Shown here one piece after another: positions 52,232 to 63,241 of a stretch of 64,000 nucleotides of DNA. Origin of the DNA: Paenibacillus oryzae. GTDB taxonomy: Bacteria > Bacillota > Bacilli > Paenibacillales > Paenibacillaceae. Positions within the stretch are counted from its first letter, which is position 1; each line of letters starts with the position of its first letter. The translations under genes were made by a program, and so were the position numbers. Where the stretch lies: the NCBI RefSeq assembly GCF_001675045.1, contig NZ_LYPA01000052.1, positions 1 through 64,000 of the forward strand, read 5' to 3'. Below the pieces are notes generated by a model that saw only the letters and a program-made list of their open reading frames with translations, made no database searches and was not told the DNA's origin.

Positions 52232-52657
52232 AACAAGCCATCAAACGAGTCGTCATCCCAGCAGCCGCCAAACAAGCCATCAAACGAGCCGTCATCCTAG
52301 CAGCCGCTAAAACAAGCCCATCAAACAAGTCATGGAGTTGGCTCAGTTACATAGTGTTTGCTGCTATTGCTGACTGATGCTGACAAGCTATTGCTGTTGA
52401 GCTAACACTGTCACACTGATACCAACAACTTATTGCCGCTGAGCTAACTACCGTCACACTGATGCTGACAGGCTAATTGCCACAATGCTAATTGCCGTAA
52501 CGTTAATATGCCACAATAGTGATATGTCGTAACGCCGGTATTCCATCAACTTGGTAATATGTCGTAACGCCGGTATTCCATCAGCTTGGTGATACGTCAT
52601 CACGCCGGTATTCCGTCAGCTCGGTGAGATATGCCGTCACGTCGGCATGTCGTCACC
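52232..52657. repeat. blocks of degenerate tandem repeats before hisS
   Basis: Three blocks follow each other. The first is a 39-base unit (AACAAGCCATCAAACGAG...) from 52232 to about 52332, 2.5 copies. The second is about 42 bases (AGCTAAC...GTCACACTGA) from 52378 to about 52500. The third is a 35-base unit (TATGTCGTAACGCCGGTATT...) from 52523 to 52657, four copies increasingly degenerate. No coding frame spans them. The hisS promoter -35 overlaps the last unit. Confidence 0.7.
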
Positions 52658-52686
52658 TTGACAAATTACCATGATGTCGGTAAAAT
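52658..52686 (+). promoter_or_regulatory. promoter of hisS-aspS
   Basis: TTGACA (52658-52663), 17 bases, TAAAAT (52681-52686). Near-consensus sigma-A promoter about 350 bases before hisS, matching the start of the T-box leader. Confidence 0.75.
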
Positions 52687-52692
52687 ATGAAA

Positions 52693-52997
52693 TCATTATC
52701 CATATATCCGATTTGTTGACGGGACAAAGTAATTTTCCGCGGAATACCCAGAGAGGAATGCCTTTGGCTGCAAGCATTCTTATGCCGGTTAAATGAAAGA
52801 ACCTCCCCGAGAACGGTTTGTGAACAGGGAAGCCATTAGAGTAGGATTCCCACAGTAGCTCTCCGCGGCATGGACGGACGTTAACCGTCTTTAAGCGATA
52901 CGCCGATACTGTGGCGTTATCGGAATGTGGGTGGTACCACGGGAGATTTTTTCTCTCGTCCCTTCGGCTAAGACCGACGGGGGCGGGAGTTTTTTGT
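52693..52997 (+). promoter_or_regulatory. T-box riboswitch of hisS-aspS
   Basis: The leader shows GGGACAAAGTAATTTTC (Stem I, 5' side), CAGAGAGGAATGC with its apical hairpin, and the core GGGTGGTACCACGGGAG at about 52929-52945, a good T-box sequence with TGGT bulge. A terminator follows (CTCTCGTCCC with GGGGGCGGGAG, then six Ts, ending 52996). I could not place an unambiguous His codon in the specifier loop. Candidates are AAC in GAACC (52799-52803) or in GAGAACGG (52810-52817), which would read tRNA-Asn. Confidence 0.85.
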
Positions 52998-53036
52998 TTT
53001 TAGCAAAAAAATGAAGGTTTGACAGGGGGGTAAGCC

Positions 53037-54293
53037 ATGAAGTTTCAAAAGTCGCCAGGCACGCAGGATATTTTGCCGGGAGCGGTTGAGAAATGGCAGT
53101 TCGTTGAAGATACGGCGCGTCAGCTATGCCGCCGATATAATTTTCGGGAAATCAGAACGCCGATTTTTGAAGCAACCGAGCTGTTTCAACGCGGCGTAGG
53201 CGAAACAACGGATATTGTTGAAAAAGAAATGTACACGTTCACCGATCGCGGCGAGCGCAGCATAACGCTTCGTCCCGAAGGAACAGCCGGCGTTGTCCGT
53301 TCTTATGTTGAAAACAAGCTTTATGGAGAACCCGATATTTCCAAGCTTTATTACATCGGTCCCATGTTTCGCTATGAGCGCGCTCAAGCGGGCCGCTACC
53401 GCCAATTTCACCAATTTGGCATTGAAGCCATCGGCTCGACCGAGCCATCCCTGGATGTTGAAGTGATTGCGCTGGGATACTCTTTCTACACCGAGGTGGG
53501 CTTGAAGGACGTTACCGTCGAAATCAACTCCGTTGGCACGCCGTCGGTGCGCGCCGCTTTTCGTGAAGCTTTGCTGGGATTTCTGGAGCCCAAGCGCAGT
53601 CTGCTATGCAAGGATTGCCAATCGCGCATGGACCGCAATCCGCTGCGCGTTCTGGACTGCAAGGTGGATCAGAAGCATTTTGAAGGCGCTCCGTCCATTC
53701 TGGACAGCCTTGATGAGGAATGCCGAAGCCACTTTGACAAGGTGAAGCAAGGCTTGTCGGATATGGGTATCCCCTTTACGGTGAATCCTCGTCTGGTTCG
53801 CGGACTGGATTATTACACGCATACCGCCTTTGAATACAAGGCCCAAGGAATTGGAGCAATCGACACCATTGGCGGCGGCGGCCGTTATAACGGGCTTGTG
53901 TCCGACATTGGCGGTCCAGAGCAGCCGGGCGTCGGCCTGGGGCTTGGACTGGAGCGGACAATCCTGCTGCTGGAGCATCAGCAAGTCGAGGTGCCAGGCA
54001 AGCACGGGCTGGATGTTTACGTTGTGGCGCTTGGCGATGCCGCTGACCGCGAGGCTACCCGGCTGGTGTATGAGCTGAGAAGCCGCGGCATCCGCGTTGA
54101 ACGCGATTACGGCGGCCGCAAGATGAAGGCGCAGCTCAAATCGGCGGATCGGCTTGAGGCCCGCTACACTGCTATTTTGGGCGATGACGAGTTGAATGCT
54201 GGCGTTATTGCGCTGAAGGAAATGGCAACCGGCGAGCAAAAATCGGTGCCGATAACGTCTCTTGCAGAGGAACTGCTGCAAGGGCTGAAGTAA
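53037..54293 (+). CDS. hisS: histidyl-tRNA synthetase
   Basis: A 418-residue class II synthetase. Motif 2 region RYERAQAGRYRQFHQFGIEA, histidine-binding GLDYYTHTAFEY, motif 3 GVGLGLGLERTI, GGGRYNGLV and the C-terminal anticodon domain (DVYVVALGDAADREA) are present. Starts QKSPGTQDILPG as usual. It has its own T-box leader and is followed after 28 bases by aspS in the same transcript. Confidence 0.96.
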   Translation: MKFQKSPGTQDILPGAVEKWQFVEDTARQLCRRYNFREIRTPIFEATELFQRGVGETTDIVEKEMYTFTDRGERSITLRPEGTAGVVRSYVENKLYGEPDISKLYYIGPMFRYERAQAGRYRQFHQFGIEAIGSTEPSLDVEVIALGYSFYTEVGLKDVTVEINSVGTPSVRAAFREALLGFLEPKRSLLCKDCQSRMDRNPLRVLDCKVDQKHFEGAPSILDSLDEECRSHFDKVKQGLSDMGIPFTVNPRLVRGLDYYTHTAFEYKAQGIGAIDTIGGGGRYNGLVSDIGGPEQPGVGLGLGLERTILLLEHQQVEVPGKHGLDVYVVALGDAADREATRLVYELRSRGIRVERDYGGRKMKAQLKSADRLEARYTAILGDDELNAGVIALKEMATGEQKSVPITSLAEELLQGLK

Positions 54294-54321
54294 TCATTTA
54301 AACTATGGGAGATGACAGAAC

Positions 54322-56130
54322 ATGATGTTGAAAACACATAGCTGCGGAACGTTAACCAAAGCCGATGTTGGACAAACGGTAACACTGAACGGCTGGGTAC
54401 AGCGCCGGCGCGACCTTGGCGGCGTATTGTTTATTGACCTTCGCGATCGCACGGGCATCGTGCAAATCGTATTTAACCCTGACTTTTCCGGCGACGCTTT
54501 GGCTGTTGCCGACCGTGCCCGCAACGAGTTTGTGCTGGCCGTTAAAGGCAGCGTAGTTGAGCGTGATCCCGAAACGTACAATGCAAACCTTGCAACAGGC
54601 GAAATTGAAATCCGCGTAACTGAAATCGAAGTGATGAATGCGGCTAAAACGCCTCCGTTCCCGATCGAAGACGGCGTTGAGGTGGATGAGTCGCTTCGCC
54701 TGAAATACCGCTATCTGGACCTGCGCCGCCCTGAAATGCAAAAAACATTGCTGCTTCGCTCCAAAGCGGCAAAAATTTTCCGCGATTTTCTGGATGGCGA
54801 AGGCTTCCTTGAAGTTGAAACGCCAATTTTGACCAAAAGCTCCCCGGAAGGCGCACGCGATTATTTGGTGCCAAGCCGGGTGCACGAAGGCGAATTTTTT
54901 GCCCTGCCGCAATCGCCGCAAATTTTCAAGCAGCTGCTGATGGTAGGCGGCATCGAGCGTTATTATCAAATCGCGCGCTGCTTCCGCGACGAGGATTTGC
55001 GCGCCGACCGTCAGCCTGAGTTTACGCAGGTCGACATTGAAACCTCTTTCCTGTCCCAGGATCAACTGCTGGGCATGATGGAGGAGCTGGTGGCCAAGCT
55101 GCTGCGCGAAACGTCAAATGTTGAATTGGCGCTTCCATTCCAGCGCATCACTTACGCCGATGCTATGAACAAATACGGCTCCGACAAGCCGGATCTGCGT
55201 TTTGGTCTGGAAATTGAAGACATCACTGATATTGTGTCGAGCAGCGACGTAAAAGTATTTGCAAGCGTTGCGGCAAGCGGCGGCGTGGTCAAAGCGCTGA
55301 ACGCAAAGGGCTGCGCAAGCTGGAGCCGCAAGGAGCTTGACGATCTTCAACCGTTCGCCGCGCGTTACGGCGGCAAAGGCTTGGCCTGGATTACCGTGAA
55401 GGACGGCGAATGGCGCGGACCAATCGTCAAATTCCTGAAGGAAGAAGAAATTGCCGCTTTGACGGAGCGCCTTGGCGTTGAAGAAGGCGATTTGCTGACC
55501 TTCTCCGCTGACAAACCTAAAGTGGTAGCCGATGTGCTCGGCAACCTTCGTCTGAAGCTGGGCCGCGATTTGAAATTGATTGACGACTCCGTCTTCAAAT
55601 TCGCCTGGGTTGTGGACTTCCCGCTGCTGGGCTGGGACGAGGAAGAAAAACGTTATGTGGCCGAGCATCATCCGTTCACTCGTCCAAACGAAGACGATCT
55701 GCATTATTTTGACACCGATCCCGGCAAAATCAGAGCTCAGGCGTATGACCTGGTGCTGAACGGCTACGAGGTTGGCGGCGGCTCCATGCGGATTTACAAG
55801 CGCGACGTGCAGGAAAAAATGTTTACGGCGCTTGGATTTACAAACGAGCTGGCCTATGAGAAGTTTGGCTATCTCATGGATGCGTTTGAATACGGCACGC
55901 CTCCGCATGGCGGCATTGCGTTTGGCTTCGACCGTCTGGTCATGCTGCTTGCCGGCCGCACAAACCTGCGTGAAACGATTGCGTTCCCGAAAACAGCCAG
56001 CGCTACGGACCTGCTCTGCGATGCGCCTTCCACAGTGGAGCTGTCGCAGCTTGAGCAGCTGCATATCCGTACCGTGCTGAAGCCTAAGCCAGCCCCTGCT
56101 GCTGCAGCGGCGGCTGAAGGCGAGAAATAA
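54322..56130 (+). CDS. aspS: aspartyl-tRNA synthetase
   Basis: A 602-residue bacterial-type class II enzyme. N-terminal OB anticodon domain ([20 protein letters not shown]), motif 2 ([20 protein letters not shown]), the GAD insertion domain (about 300-420) and motif 3 ([15 protein letters not shown]) are present. The residue after RRRD is Leu; the same place is His in known non-discriminating enzymes such as that of Pseudomonas, so this one may be specific for tRNA-Asp. The C-terminus ends in a short Ala/Pro tail. ATG 54322. Confidence 0.96.
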   Translation: MMLKTHSCGTLTKADVGQTVTLNGWVQRRRDLGGVLFIDLRDRTGIVQIVFNPDFSGDALAVADRARNEFVLAVKGSVVERDPETYNANLATGEIEIRVTEIEVMNAAKTPPFPIEDGVEVDESLRLKYRYLDLRRPEMQKTLLLRSKAAKIFRDFLDGEGFLEVETPILTKSSPEGARDYLVPSRVHEGEFFALPQSPQIFKQLLMVGGIERYYQIARCFRDEDLRADRQPEFTQVDIETSFLSQDQLLGMMEELVAKLLRETSNVELALPFQRITYADAMNKYGSDKPDLRFGLEIEDITDIVSSSDVKVFASVAASGGVVKALNAKGCASWSRKELDDLQPFAARYGGKGLAWITVKDGEWRGPIVKFLKEEEIAALTERLGVEEGDLLTFSADKPKVVADVLGNLRLKLGRDLKLIDDSVFKFAWVVDFPLLGWDEEEKRYVAEHHPFTRPNEDDLHYFDTDPGKIRAQAYDLVLNGYEVGGGSMRIYKRDVQEKMFTALGFTNELAYEKFGYLMDAFEYGTPPHGGIAFGFDRLVMLLAGRTNLRETIAFPKTASATDLLCDAPSTVELSQLEQLHIRTVLKPKPAPAAAAAAEGEK

Positions 56131-56151
56131 GCAAGGAGGCGAAAGAAGCGC

Positions 56152-56913
56152 ATGCTGCATCAATTTTCACGCACAGAGCTTGCCATCGGCCCTGAAGGTC
56201 TGGAAAAGATGAAGGGCAGCACCGTTGCCGTGCTGGGCATCGGGGGCGTCGGGGGCATTGCCGCGGAGGCGCTGGCCAGAACCGGCATTGGCCGTATCAT
56301 TTTGATTGATAAAGATGTTGTGGACATTACGAACATCAACCGTCAGATACATGCCCTGACCACAACGGTCGGACAGCCCAAAGCGGATTTAATGCGCGAC
56401 CGGATCAAGCTGATCAACCCGGAATGCGATGTTGTGGCCTTGCGCATGTTCTATACCGAAGAAACCTACGAGCAAATTTTTCAGTACCCGCTGGATTATG
56501 TGGTTGACGCTTCGGATACGATCATCTACAAGGTGCATCTCATCAAGGAATGTCTACACAGAGGCATTCCCATCATTTCCAGCATGGGCGCCGCTAATAA
56601 AATGGACCCGTCCCGCTTTAAGGTTGCGGATATTTCCAAGACGCATACGGACCCTATTGCCCGCGTTGTGCGCACCAAGCTGCGCAAAGACGGGATTAAA
56701 AAAGGCGTAAAGGTTGTTTTTTCGGATGAAGATCCTATTAAGCCGCGCGAGGACGTAACGCAGCGTATCGTTCCGGAGAACGCTCCCGAAATTCGCAAAG
56801 CGAAGCAGCCGCCTGCCAGCAACTCGTTTGTTCCGCCCGTTGCAGGCCTCATTATGGTCAGCGTGGTTGTTAAGGACTTGCTTGAGACCATAAGCGCGGA
56901 TGGAGATAAATAA
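56152..56913 (+). CDS. tcdA: tRNA threonylcarbamoyladenosine dehydratase
   Basis: A 253-residue E1-like (ThiF/MoeB fold) enzyme that cyclises t6A to ct6A in tRNA using ATP. The nucleotide loop VLGIGGVGGIAAEALARTG, then IDKDVVDITNINRQIHA and VDASDTIIYKVHLIKECL are typical. No Cys-X-X-Cys zinc pair is obvious, as in YgdL/TcdA. It follows aspS by 21 bases with RBS AAGGAGG. The B. subtilis homologue is yrvM, in the same place. Confidence 0.9.
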   Translation: MLHQFSRTELAIGPEGLEKMKGSTVAVLGIGGVGGIAAEALARTGIGRIILIDKDVVDITNINRQIHALTTTVGQPKADLMRDRIKLINPECDVVALRMFYTEETYEQIFQYPLDYVVDASDTIIYKVHLIKECLHRGIPIISSMGAANKMDPSRFKVADISKTHTDPIARVVRTKLRKDGIKKGVKVVFSDEDPIKPREDVTQRIVPENAPEIRKAKQPPASNSFVPPVAGLIMVSVVVKDLLETISADGDK

Positions 56914-56942
56914 ATCATAAGCAAACAAACTCAAGCTTTGGA

Positions 56943-56990
56943 GAGCAGCCTCTATACCCGCAGAAATGCGGGCATGGAGGTTGTCTTTTT
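56943..56990 (+). terminator. terminator after tcdA
   Basis: CAGCCTC and GGAGGTTG pair, with CCCGCA/TGCGGG inside around GAAA, followed by TCTTTTT. Confidence 0.8.
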
Positions 56991-57076
56991 ATATGCTGTC
57001 AAGGAACTGGCGAACACTTGTGCGGATATGCTATGATTCTAGTAATTGAACACAAAAACAAAGGATTGAGCAGGCT

Positions 57077-58390
57077 ATGGATTTGTTTAGCTATCAGGAA
57101 GAGCAAGAGGAGCATGCGCCGCGAGCCAGACTGCTTGCTGACCGCATGCGTCCCCAAACGCTGGATGAATATATCGGACAAGAGCATATCGTCGGCCAGG
57201 GAAAGCTGCTGAGAAGGGCGATAGAGGGGGATCAGGTTTCCTCCATATTGCTGTACGGCCCGCCGGGCTGCGGAAAAACGACGCTTGCGCACATCATTTC
57301 CAAGCGGACGGAAGGGGATTTCGTCAAGCTGAATGCGGTGGACGCCTCCGTCAAGGATGTGCGCGAGGTGATTGAGAGGGCGCGGAGCAATAAAACGCTG
57401 TACGGGAAAAAAACGATTTTATTTCTGGACGAGGTGCATCGCTTCAATACGTCCAGACAGGATGCGCTCCTGCCCGCCGTTGAACAAGGCATTATTATTT
57501 TTATCGGCGCTACGACTGAAAATCCGTTCCATCATGTCAATGGGGCGCTTCTGTCTCGTTCAACGCTGTTCCAGCTGGAGGCGCTGGAAAAAAGACATGC
57601 TCTGGAAGCTATGAAAAGAGCGATGGAGGATGCAGGACGGGGTCTGGGCTTTATGACGCTGCACGCCGACGAGGATGCGCTAGACCATATTGCGTCAATG
57701 GCTGGGGGAGATATCAGGCGGGCGCTCAATGCGCTGGAGCTTGCAGCGGTTACAACGCCTTCGGAGCCGGACGGCTCCGTCCGCATCACGCTGGAGGTGG
57801 CTCAGGAATCGGTCCGCAAGCCCAGCATCCGCGCCGACCAATCGACTCAATACGATGTATTGTCGGCCTTTCACAAAAGCGTCAGAGGCTCCAGCGATGC
57901 CGCATTGTATTGGTTTCTTTACGCTGTAGAGAAGCTTGGCATGGACCCTATGACCTTTATCCGGCGGCTTATCGTGGCCTGCAGCGAGGATATCGGGCTT
58001 GCGAATCCTCAAGCGATGATTCAAGCCGTCACCGCGATGGATGCCTATCACAAAATTGGCTGGCCGGAGGCCAAATACAATATCGCCCAGGCGATCTTGT
58101 TTGCGGTGGAAAGCCCCAAGTCCAACGCAACGGCCGTCGCCATCGGCAATGTTATGTCGGCGATTGAACGCAATGGAAACGCCGAGGTGCCGCTTCATTT
58201 GCGCGATACCCATTATAAGGGCGCTACAAGTCTGGGGCACGGGGGTTATCAATATCCGCATGATTTCCCCAACCATTACGTAAAGCAGCAATATTTGCCG
58301 GATACGTTCCGCAATATGACGTTTTATAAGGCAACCGCACAAGGCATGGAGGACAAAATAAAGCAAAACCAGGAGCGGAGATTGCGTTGA
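57077..58390 (+). CDS. rarA: replication-associated recombination ATPase RarA (MgsA)
   Basis: A 437-residue AAA+ protein. Walker A YGPPGCGKTT, Walker B LFLDEVHRFN, sensor GATTENPF and the MgsA tetramerisation domain at the C-terminus (SLGHGGYQYPHDFPNHYVKQ, then QQYLPDTF) are present. It acts at stalled forks with SSB and RecA. B. subtilis has it as yrvN before cymR, as here. AAAGGA precedes the ATG. Confidence 0.93.
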   Translation: MDLFSYQEEQEEHAPRARLLADRMRPQTLDEYIGQEHIVGQGKLLRRAIEGDQVSSILLYGPPGCGKTTLAHIISKRTEGDFVKLNAVDASVKDVREVIERARSNKTLYGKKTILFLDEVHRFNTSRQDALLPAVEQGIIIFIGATTENPFHHVNGALLSRSTLFQLEALEKRHALEAMKRAMEDAGRGLGFMTLHADEDALDHIASMAGGDIRRALNALELAAVTTPSEPDGSVRITLEVAQESVRKPSIRADQSTQYDVLSAFHKSVRGSSDAALYWFLYAVEKLGMDPMTFIRRLIVACSEDIGLANPQAMIQAVTAMDAYHKIGWPEAKYNIAQAILFAVESPKSNATAVAIGNVMSAIERNGNAEVPLHLRDTHYKGATSLGHGGYQYPHDFPNHYVKQQYLPDTFRNMTFYKATAQGMEDKIKQNQERRLR

Positions 58391-58427
58391 CCGCTGCCAG
58401 CCAGCAAAATGATAAACGAGTCCAATG

Positions 58428-58478
58428 AAAAACGGCGTTTCACACCTTGCGGAAAGCAAGATGCGAAACGCCGTTTTT
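58428..58478. terminator. terminator after rarA
   Basis: A perfect 14-bp stem, AAAAACGGCGTTTC with GAAACGCCGTTTTT, over a 23-base loop. It works in both directions and also serves the convergent copD gene. Confidence 0.9.
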
Positions 58479-58559
58479 GCTTGGGGCTGGCCGAAAAGTC
58501 AAGTGAAACAAATAACGATTCAGCAGGGAGGACCGGACGTGAAAGATGATTCCGTAAGG

Positions 58560-59648
58560 TTATGCGGAAAGGCTGAACATAGCTCCCAGGTAAGCAAAGC
58601 CGGCGCATAATACACCCATGGACAAGGCTGACCATGGACGGCTGGAGCGATGGCACCAGATGACGCCGCAAGCCATTAGCAAAGCTGCCGCAAACATGAG
58701 CAAGCCTTCAAGCGTCCAGGTAAAGGAAAGGCTCATGTCCGGGCTAAAGGAACCCCGGAACAGGCTGGTAAATAATGACGAAGGAGCTTCATACTGCAGC
58801 GTTTCTCTTACAGTATGCGGCGGCGCCTGCTGCCCCAGCGAAGCCGTTGCGGCCAGCACCAGCAAGGCGACAATGCCTTCCGCCTTTATCCAGGGACGAG
58901 GCTTGAAGCTGCTGTCTGTTGCTGCTTTGCGCTTATAAAGGAAGCCGTTGGTAAAGGCAAACAGCAGTAGCGGCAGTATTAGCAAATGCTTCATGAGAAG
59001 CATTTGTCCGTATGGCAGCATCCAGGAGTTGACATACTGTGGGGTTGTAAAGGTCATCAAGGTAAAGCCCGCAATGAGAGTAAGTAAAACACAAACGATA
59101 GCAACAGGCGAAAACCACTTCAGAAAGGCGGCCCAATGGTGGTCGTTTTGCGAAAACCAGCCTGCTACAAATAAAATGCCGATCCAGACGCTAAAGCCCA
59201 GAAAATGAGCGCTGTGCACAACAAGCCCCTTGAACGCGCTTAACGAAGAAGCATGACTGGCGTAGCCCAGCCAGATAATAAGCAAAAAAAGAATAAACAA
59301 TGCAACTTTGGGCATATGCTTATCCTCTCGAAAAGCCTTTAGCGACAACAGGATCGTAAGGCCAAGCGAACCTAGCAGGGTCCAGATCCAGGCTTTGCCC
59401 ATGCTGACGTCCGCTAATATGCTCCGCAGCATTTCCATATACGAAAGCTCAAACTCGGTCGAAAACCGTAAAGCAAGCTCGTGAATGGGAACAAAGGACA
59501 AAACGGGAATCAATAAAGCGCAAGCCGGAAGAAGCCAAGCGGGCGTTTTTATTTCCGGCTTGTTTTTGGCGGGCACAAGCCGGAGAATCAACGTTCCGGT
59601 CAACAGGGCGAAGCTGATATAGAGCAAAGCCTCGCTTATATAAATCAT
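58560..59648 (-). CDS. copD: copper resistance protein CopD family
   Basis: A 362-residue membrane protein with about eight hydrophobic segments. The CopD domain is visible as VVHSAHFLGFSVWIGILFVA and LMKHLLILPLLLFAFTNGFL. B. subtilis YcnJ, a CopC-CopD fusion, is its relative and takes part in copper uptake. Its ATG overlaps the copC stop by ATGA. The residues between helices 5 and 6 hold the His/Met-rich copper path seen in the family only in part. Confidence 0.85.
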   Translation of the reverse strand: MIYISEALLYISFALLTGTLILRLVPAKNKPEIKTPAWLLPACALLIPVLSFVPIHELALRFSTEFELSYMEMLRSILADVSMGKAWIWTLLGSLGLTILLSLKAFREDKHMPKVALFILFLLIIWLGYASHASSLSAFKGLVVHSAHFLGFSVWIGILFVAGWFSQNDHHWAAFLKWFSPVAIVCVLLTLIAGFTLMTFTTPQYVNSWMLPYGQMLLMKHLLILPLLLFAFTNGFLYKRKAATDSSFKPRPWIKAEGIVALLVLAATASLGQQAPPHTVRETLQYEAPSSLFTSLFRGSFSPDMSLSFTWTLEGLLMFAAALLMACGVIWCHRSSRPWSALSMGVLCAGFAYLGAMFSLSA

Positions 59649-60277
59649 GATTTACGTCTCCTTAGTAACAAAACAACGACAGCACAAACGATAATACCGA
59701 TAATAACAAAGGCGATAATGCTTGCGGTGGAGCTTTTTTCAGGCGAAGCTGCTTTTTCGACGTTATTGTCCGATGGTGAGCCAGCGTTTTCCCCGCTACC
59801 TTCGCCGCCATCCGTAGAAGTGTTGTCCGGCGCCGCAGAAGGCTCTGTGGAAGGCACTGTGGACGGCTCTGCTGACGGCTCGCTTGATGGAGCCGCTTCA
59901 GGCGTTGCAGTTTCCTCCTGCACAGCAGCATTGACCGTAAAAGCATAGGAGCCGTTGATGGTATGGCCGTCCGCTCCGATGATTGTCCAATCCACCGTAT
60001 AGGTACCATTGCCGAGCGGCTCCTTCACCTTGCCGGACAATGTGTCGTTATCGACCTCGGTCCGTTCGGTTTCAATCTGCTCTCCATTTTCGTCGAGCAG
60101 TTTAAAGCTGCTCAGCTTTTCAATTTTTGTATTAAAGGTCATCTCGATGGCAGACGGAGAGTTGTCCAGGACTGAGTCTGCGGCAGGAACCGATTGTTCC
60201 AGACGCGAGTGGGCCAGCGCAGCTCCCGGGAGCAGCAGAAGAAAAACCAGAATAAGCGGTAAAACACGTTTCATCAT
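59645..60277 (-). CDS. copC: CopC-domain copper-binding protein, membrane anchored
   Basis: A 210-residue exported protein. Signal peptide (1-23, ending ALA), after which the mature protein starts at His, the first copper ligand. The CopC fold (about 24-120) includes AIEMTFNTKIEKLSSFKLLD and GADGHTINGSYAF, which holds the Asp and His of the Cu(II) site. A Ser/Pro/Glu-rich linker (about 128-180) leads to a C-terminal membrane anchor followed by RRRKS. ATG 60277 is chosen because AGGAGG lies 8 bases before it. Cotranscribed with copD. Confidence 0.88.
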   Translation of the reverse strand: MMKRVLPLILVFLLLLPGAALAHSRLEQSVPAADSVLDNSPSAIEMTFNTKIEKLSSFKLLDENGEQIETERTEVDNDTLSGKVKEPLGNGTYTVDWTIIGADGHTINGSYAFTVNAAVQEETATPEAAPSSEPSAEPSTVPSTEPSAAPDNTSTDGGEGSGENAGSPSDNNVEKAASPEKSSTASIIAFVIIGIIVCAVVVLLLRRRKS

Positions 60278-60486
60278 AATTAAATCCTCCTGAATTGCAT
60301 TGTGATATTTATTACAGCAACATCTCATGTATTATACCAAAAGTTAGGGATAGCCGCTCCCCAATTGCCTAGTTTATCGGCGCCATAATTGAACAATTCA
60401 TGAATCTTGGATGGGCCTGCCGGAATAAAAATAGGTAAGGCTGGCATTACATTGCGGAGGGAGGTGCGTCAAGAGTGCTGTAGCAT

Positions 60487-61935
60487 GTGCAACAGCAGCT
60501 AATTGAGGCTGTTCCAAGCAAAGACGGACCTCTCATCATTGGCGCTCTTGGCGGATACAAGTTGGATGAATGGGCTGCTGCGTTCTGGATGGTTATGCTG
60601 GCGTTTGCCCTGACGGGCGTTAATGCTTTTTTTGCGGCTGTACAAATGTCTTTGACTAAGGCTCGCACATGGTTGCCGAATAGAGAAGAGGCAAGGAACG
60701 AAGGGAGCTTGAGGAGCAGGCTGGCTGCAGCAATGGCGGCAAATCAGGAACGATTTATGACCCTTTGCCAATTAGGTGTTTCTTTTTCCTTTCTGTCCGT
60801 TGGTTTCCTGTTTACCTGGATCGCCGCTAAGCTGCTGGCGCCGTGGTTTGGCAGCTTTGACCGGGTAAGCGAGGTTTGGATTATGCCGTTGGCTTATACG
60901 GGGGCATTTGCTTTGGCCCTGTTCCTTCTGCTTGCAGCAGCGGGACTTGCGCTCAAGCTGGCGGAGCTGCGTCGTCCTGAAGCGGTGCTTCGTTTTGCAG
61001 CGTTACCGATGTATGTCGCGATGAAGCTGCTGTCGCCAATCGTGACGCTGCTGCTTTATTTGAACAATGGGCTGCTGCGGATATTTGGCCTGAGCGGTCA
61101 CCATGGAGCCAAAGCGGCTCAAGCGGAGGTTAACCTGCGCAGTATGCTGGAGGAAGGACGAAGAACCGGCTTTATGGAAGGCGCGGAGCTAGCTGCAATG
61201 ATGGACAATATTTTTAGCTTCAACGAAAAAACAGCACGGGAAATCATGATTCCCCGCACCGAGATGATATGCTTGAAAGCCGGTTTGTCTTTAAAAGCAA
61301 ACAAGGCGATCGCCATTCAATATATGCGAACCCGCTATCCCGTCTGCGAAAATGACAAGGATAACATTATCGGATTTGTTCATATCAAGGATTTGCTGAA
61401 GGATAATGTACAGCCGACCGACAGCATGAAACCGATGATTCGGCCCGTAACAACGGTGCCGGAGGGAATGCAGATAAGCTCCCTGATGGGGCTGATGCAG
61501 AAGACGCGAAGCCAAATCGCGATTTTAATAGATGAGTTTGGAGGCACGTCGGGACTTGTTACGCTGGAGGATATTATGGAGGAGATCGTTGGGGATATTC
61601 AAGATGAATTCGATTCCGGGCTTCCCGATATTGTCAAAATGGACAATGGACATTATTCCATCAGCGGCTTGATGCTCATTGAAGAGGTCAACAGCTTTTT
61701 CGGGTTGAACATTCCGAGCGATGAATTCGAGACGATTGGGGGCTGGCTCTATCATCAGCTTCCGTCGCCGCCCATGCCTATGCAAAGCTTTATTTTGCAA
61801 CGGAACTATCAATTTCAAATTCTTGAAACTAAACATCTGCGAATCTCTAGAATTGCAATAGCTAAGCAGGACAATGCCGTATCGCAGGATAAACCTGAGC
61901 AAAAAAGACCCACCCGAACGATATCCCGTTCATAA
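60487..61935 (+). CDS. CNNM/CorC-type membrane protein with CBS domains
   Basis: A 482-residue protein. Residues 30-200 form the DUF21 membrane domain with about four helices, 235-360 two CBS domains (MIPRTEMICLKAGLSL, GFVHIKDLLKDN, TRSQIAILIDEFGGTSGLVT), and 370-450 the CorC_HlyC domain (GHYSISGLMLIEEVNSFFGL). Family members are linked to magnesium or other cation transport or to its control. The start is uncertain: GTG 60487 is the first good one, but the best RBS (GGAGGTG) lies about 22 bases upstream, too far. The protein may begin a little later. Confidence 0.82.
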   Translation: MQQQLIEAVPSKDGPLIIGALGGYKLDEWAAAFWMVMLAFALTGVNAFFAAVQMSLTKARTWLPNREEARNEGSLRSRLAAAMAANQERFMTLCQLGVSFSFLSVGFLFTWIAAKLLAPWFGSFDRVSEVWIMPLAYTGAFALALFLLLAAAGLALKLAELRRPEAVLRFAALPMYVAMKLLSPIVTLLLYLNNGLLRIFGLSGHHGAKAAQAEVNLRSMLEEGRRTGFMEGAELAAMMDNIFSFNEKTAREIMIPRTEMICLKAGLSLKANKAIAIQYMRTRYPVCENDKDNIIGFVHIKDLLKDNVQPTDSMKPMIRPVTTVPEGMQISSLMGLMQKTRSQIAILIDEFGGTSGLVTLEDIMEEIVGDIQDEFDSGLPDIVKMDNGHYSISGLMLIEEVNSFFGLNIPSDEFETIGGWLYHQLPSPPMPMQSFILQRNYQFQILETKHLRISRIAIAKQDNAVSQDKPEQKRPTRTISRS

Positions 61936-61960
61936 TGAGTCTTTTTTCTGAAAGCGCTGA

Positions 61961-63127
<1,167 letters not shown>

Positions 63128-63241
63128 TCATAGTTGTGAAACTTTTTCATGAAATGACAACCTTTTTTGCACACGGAACGTCTGGTGTATGTTAACATAT
63201 AAAGGTAATGGGAATACAGAGAAATAGAGAGAGGTGCTACT

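Noticed and set aside
60483..60500. Five-codon leader frame (ATG TGC AAC AGC AGC TAA) overlapping the CNNM gene start
   Set aside because: Too short to judge, no RBS at proper distance, and no hairpins that would suggest attenuation.
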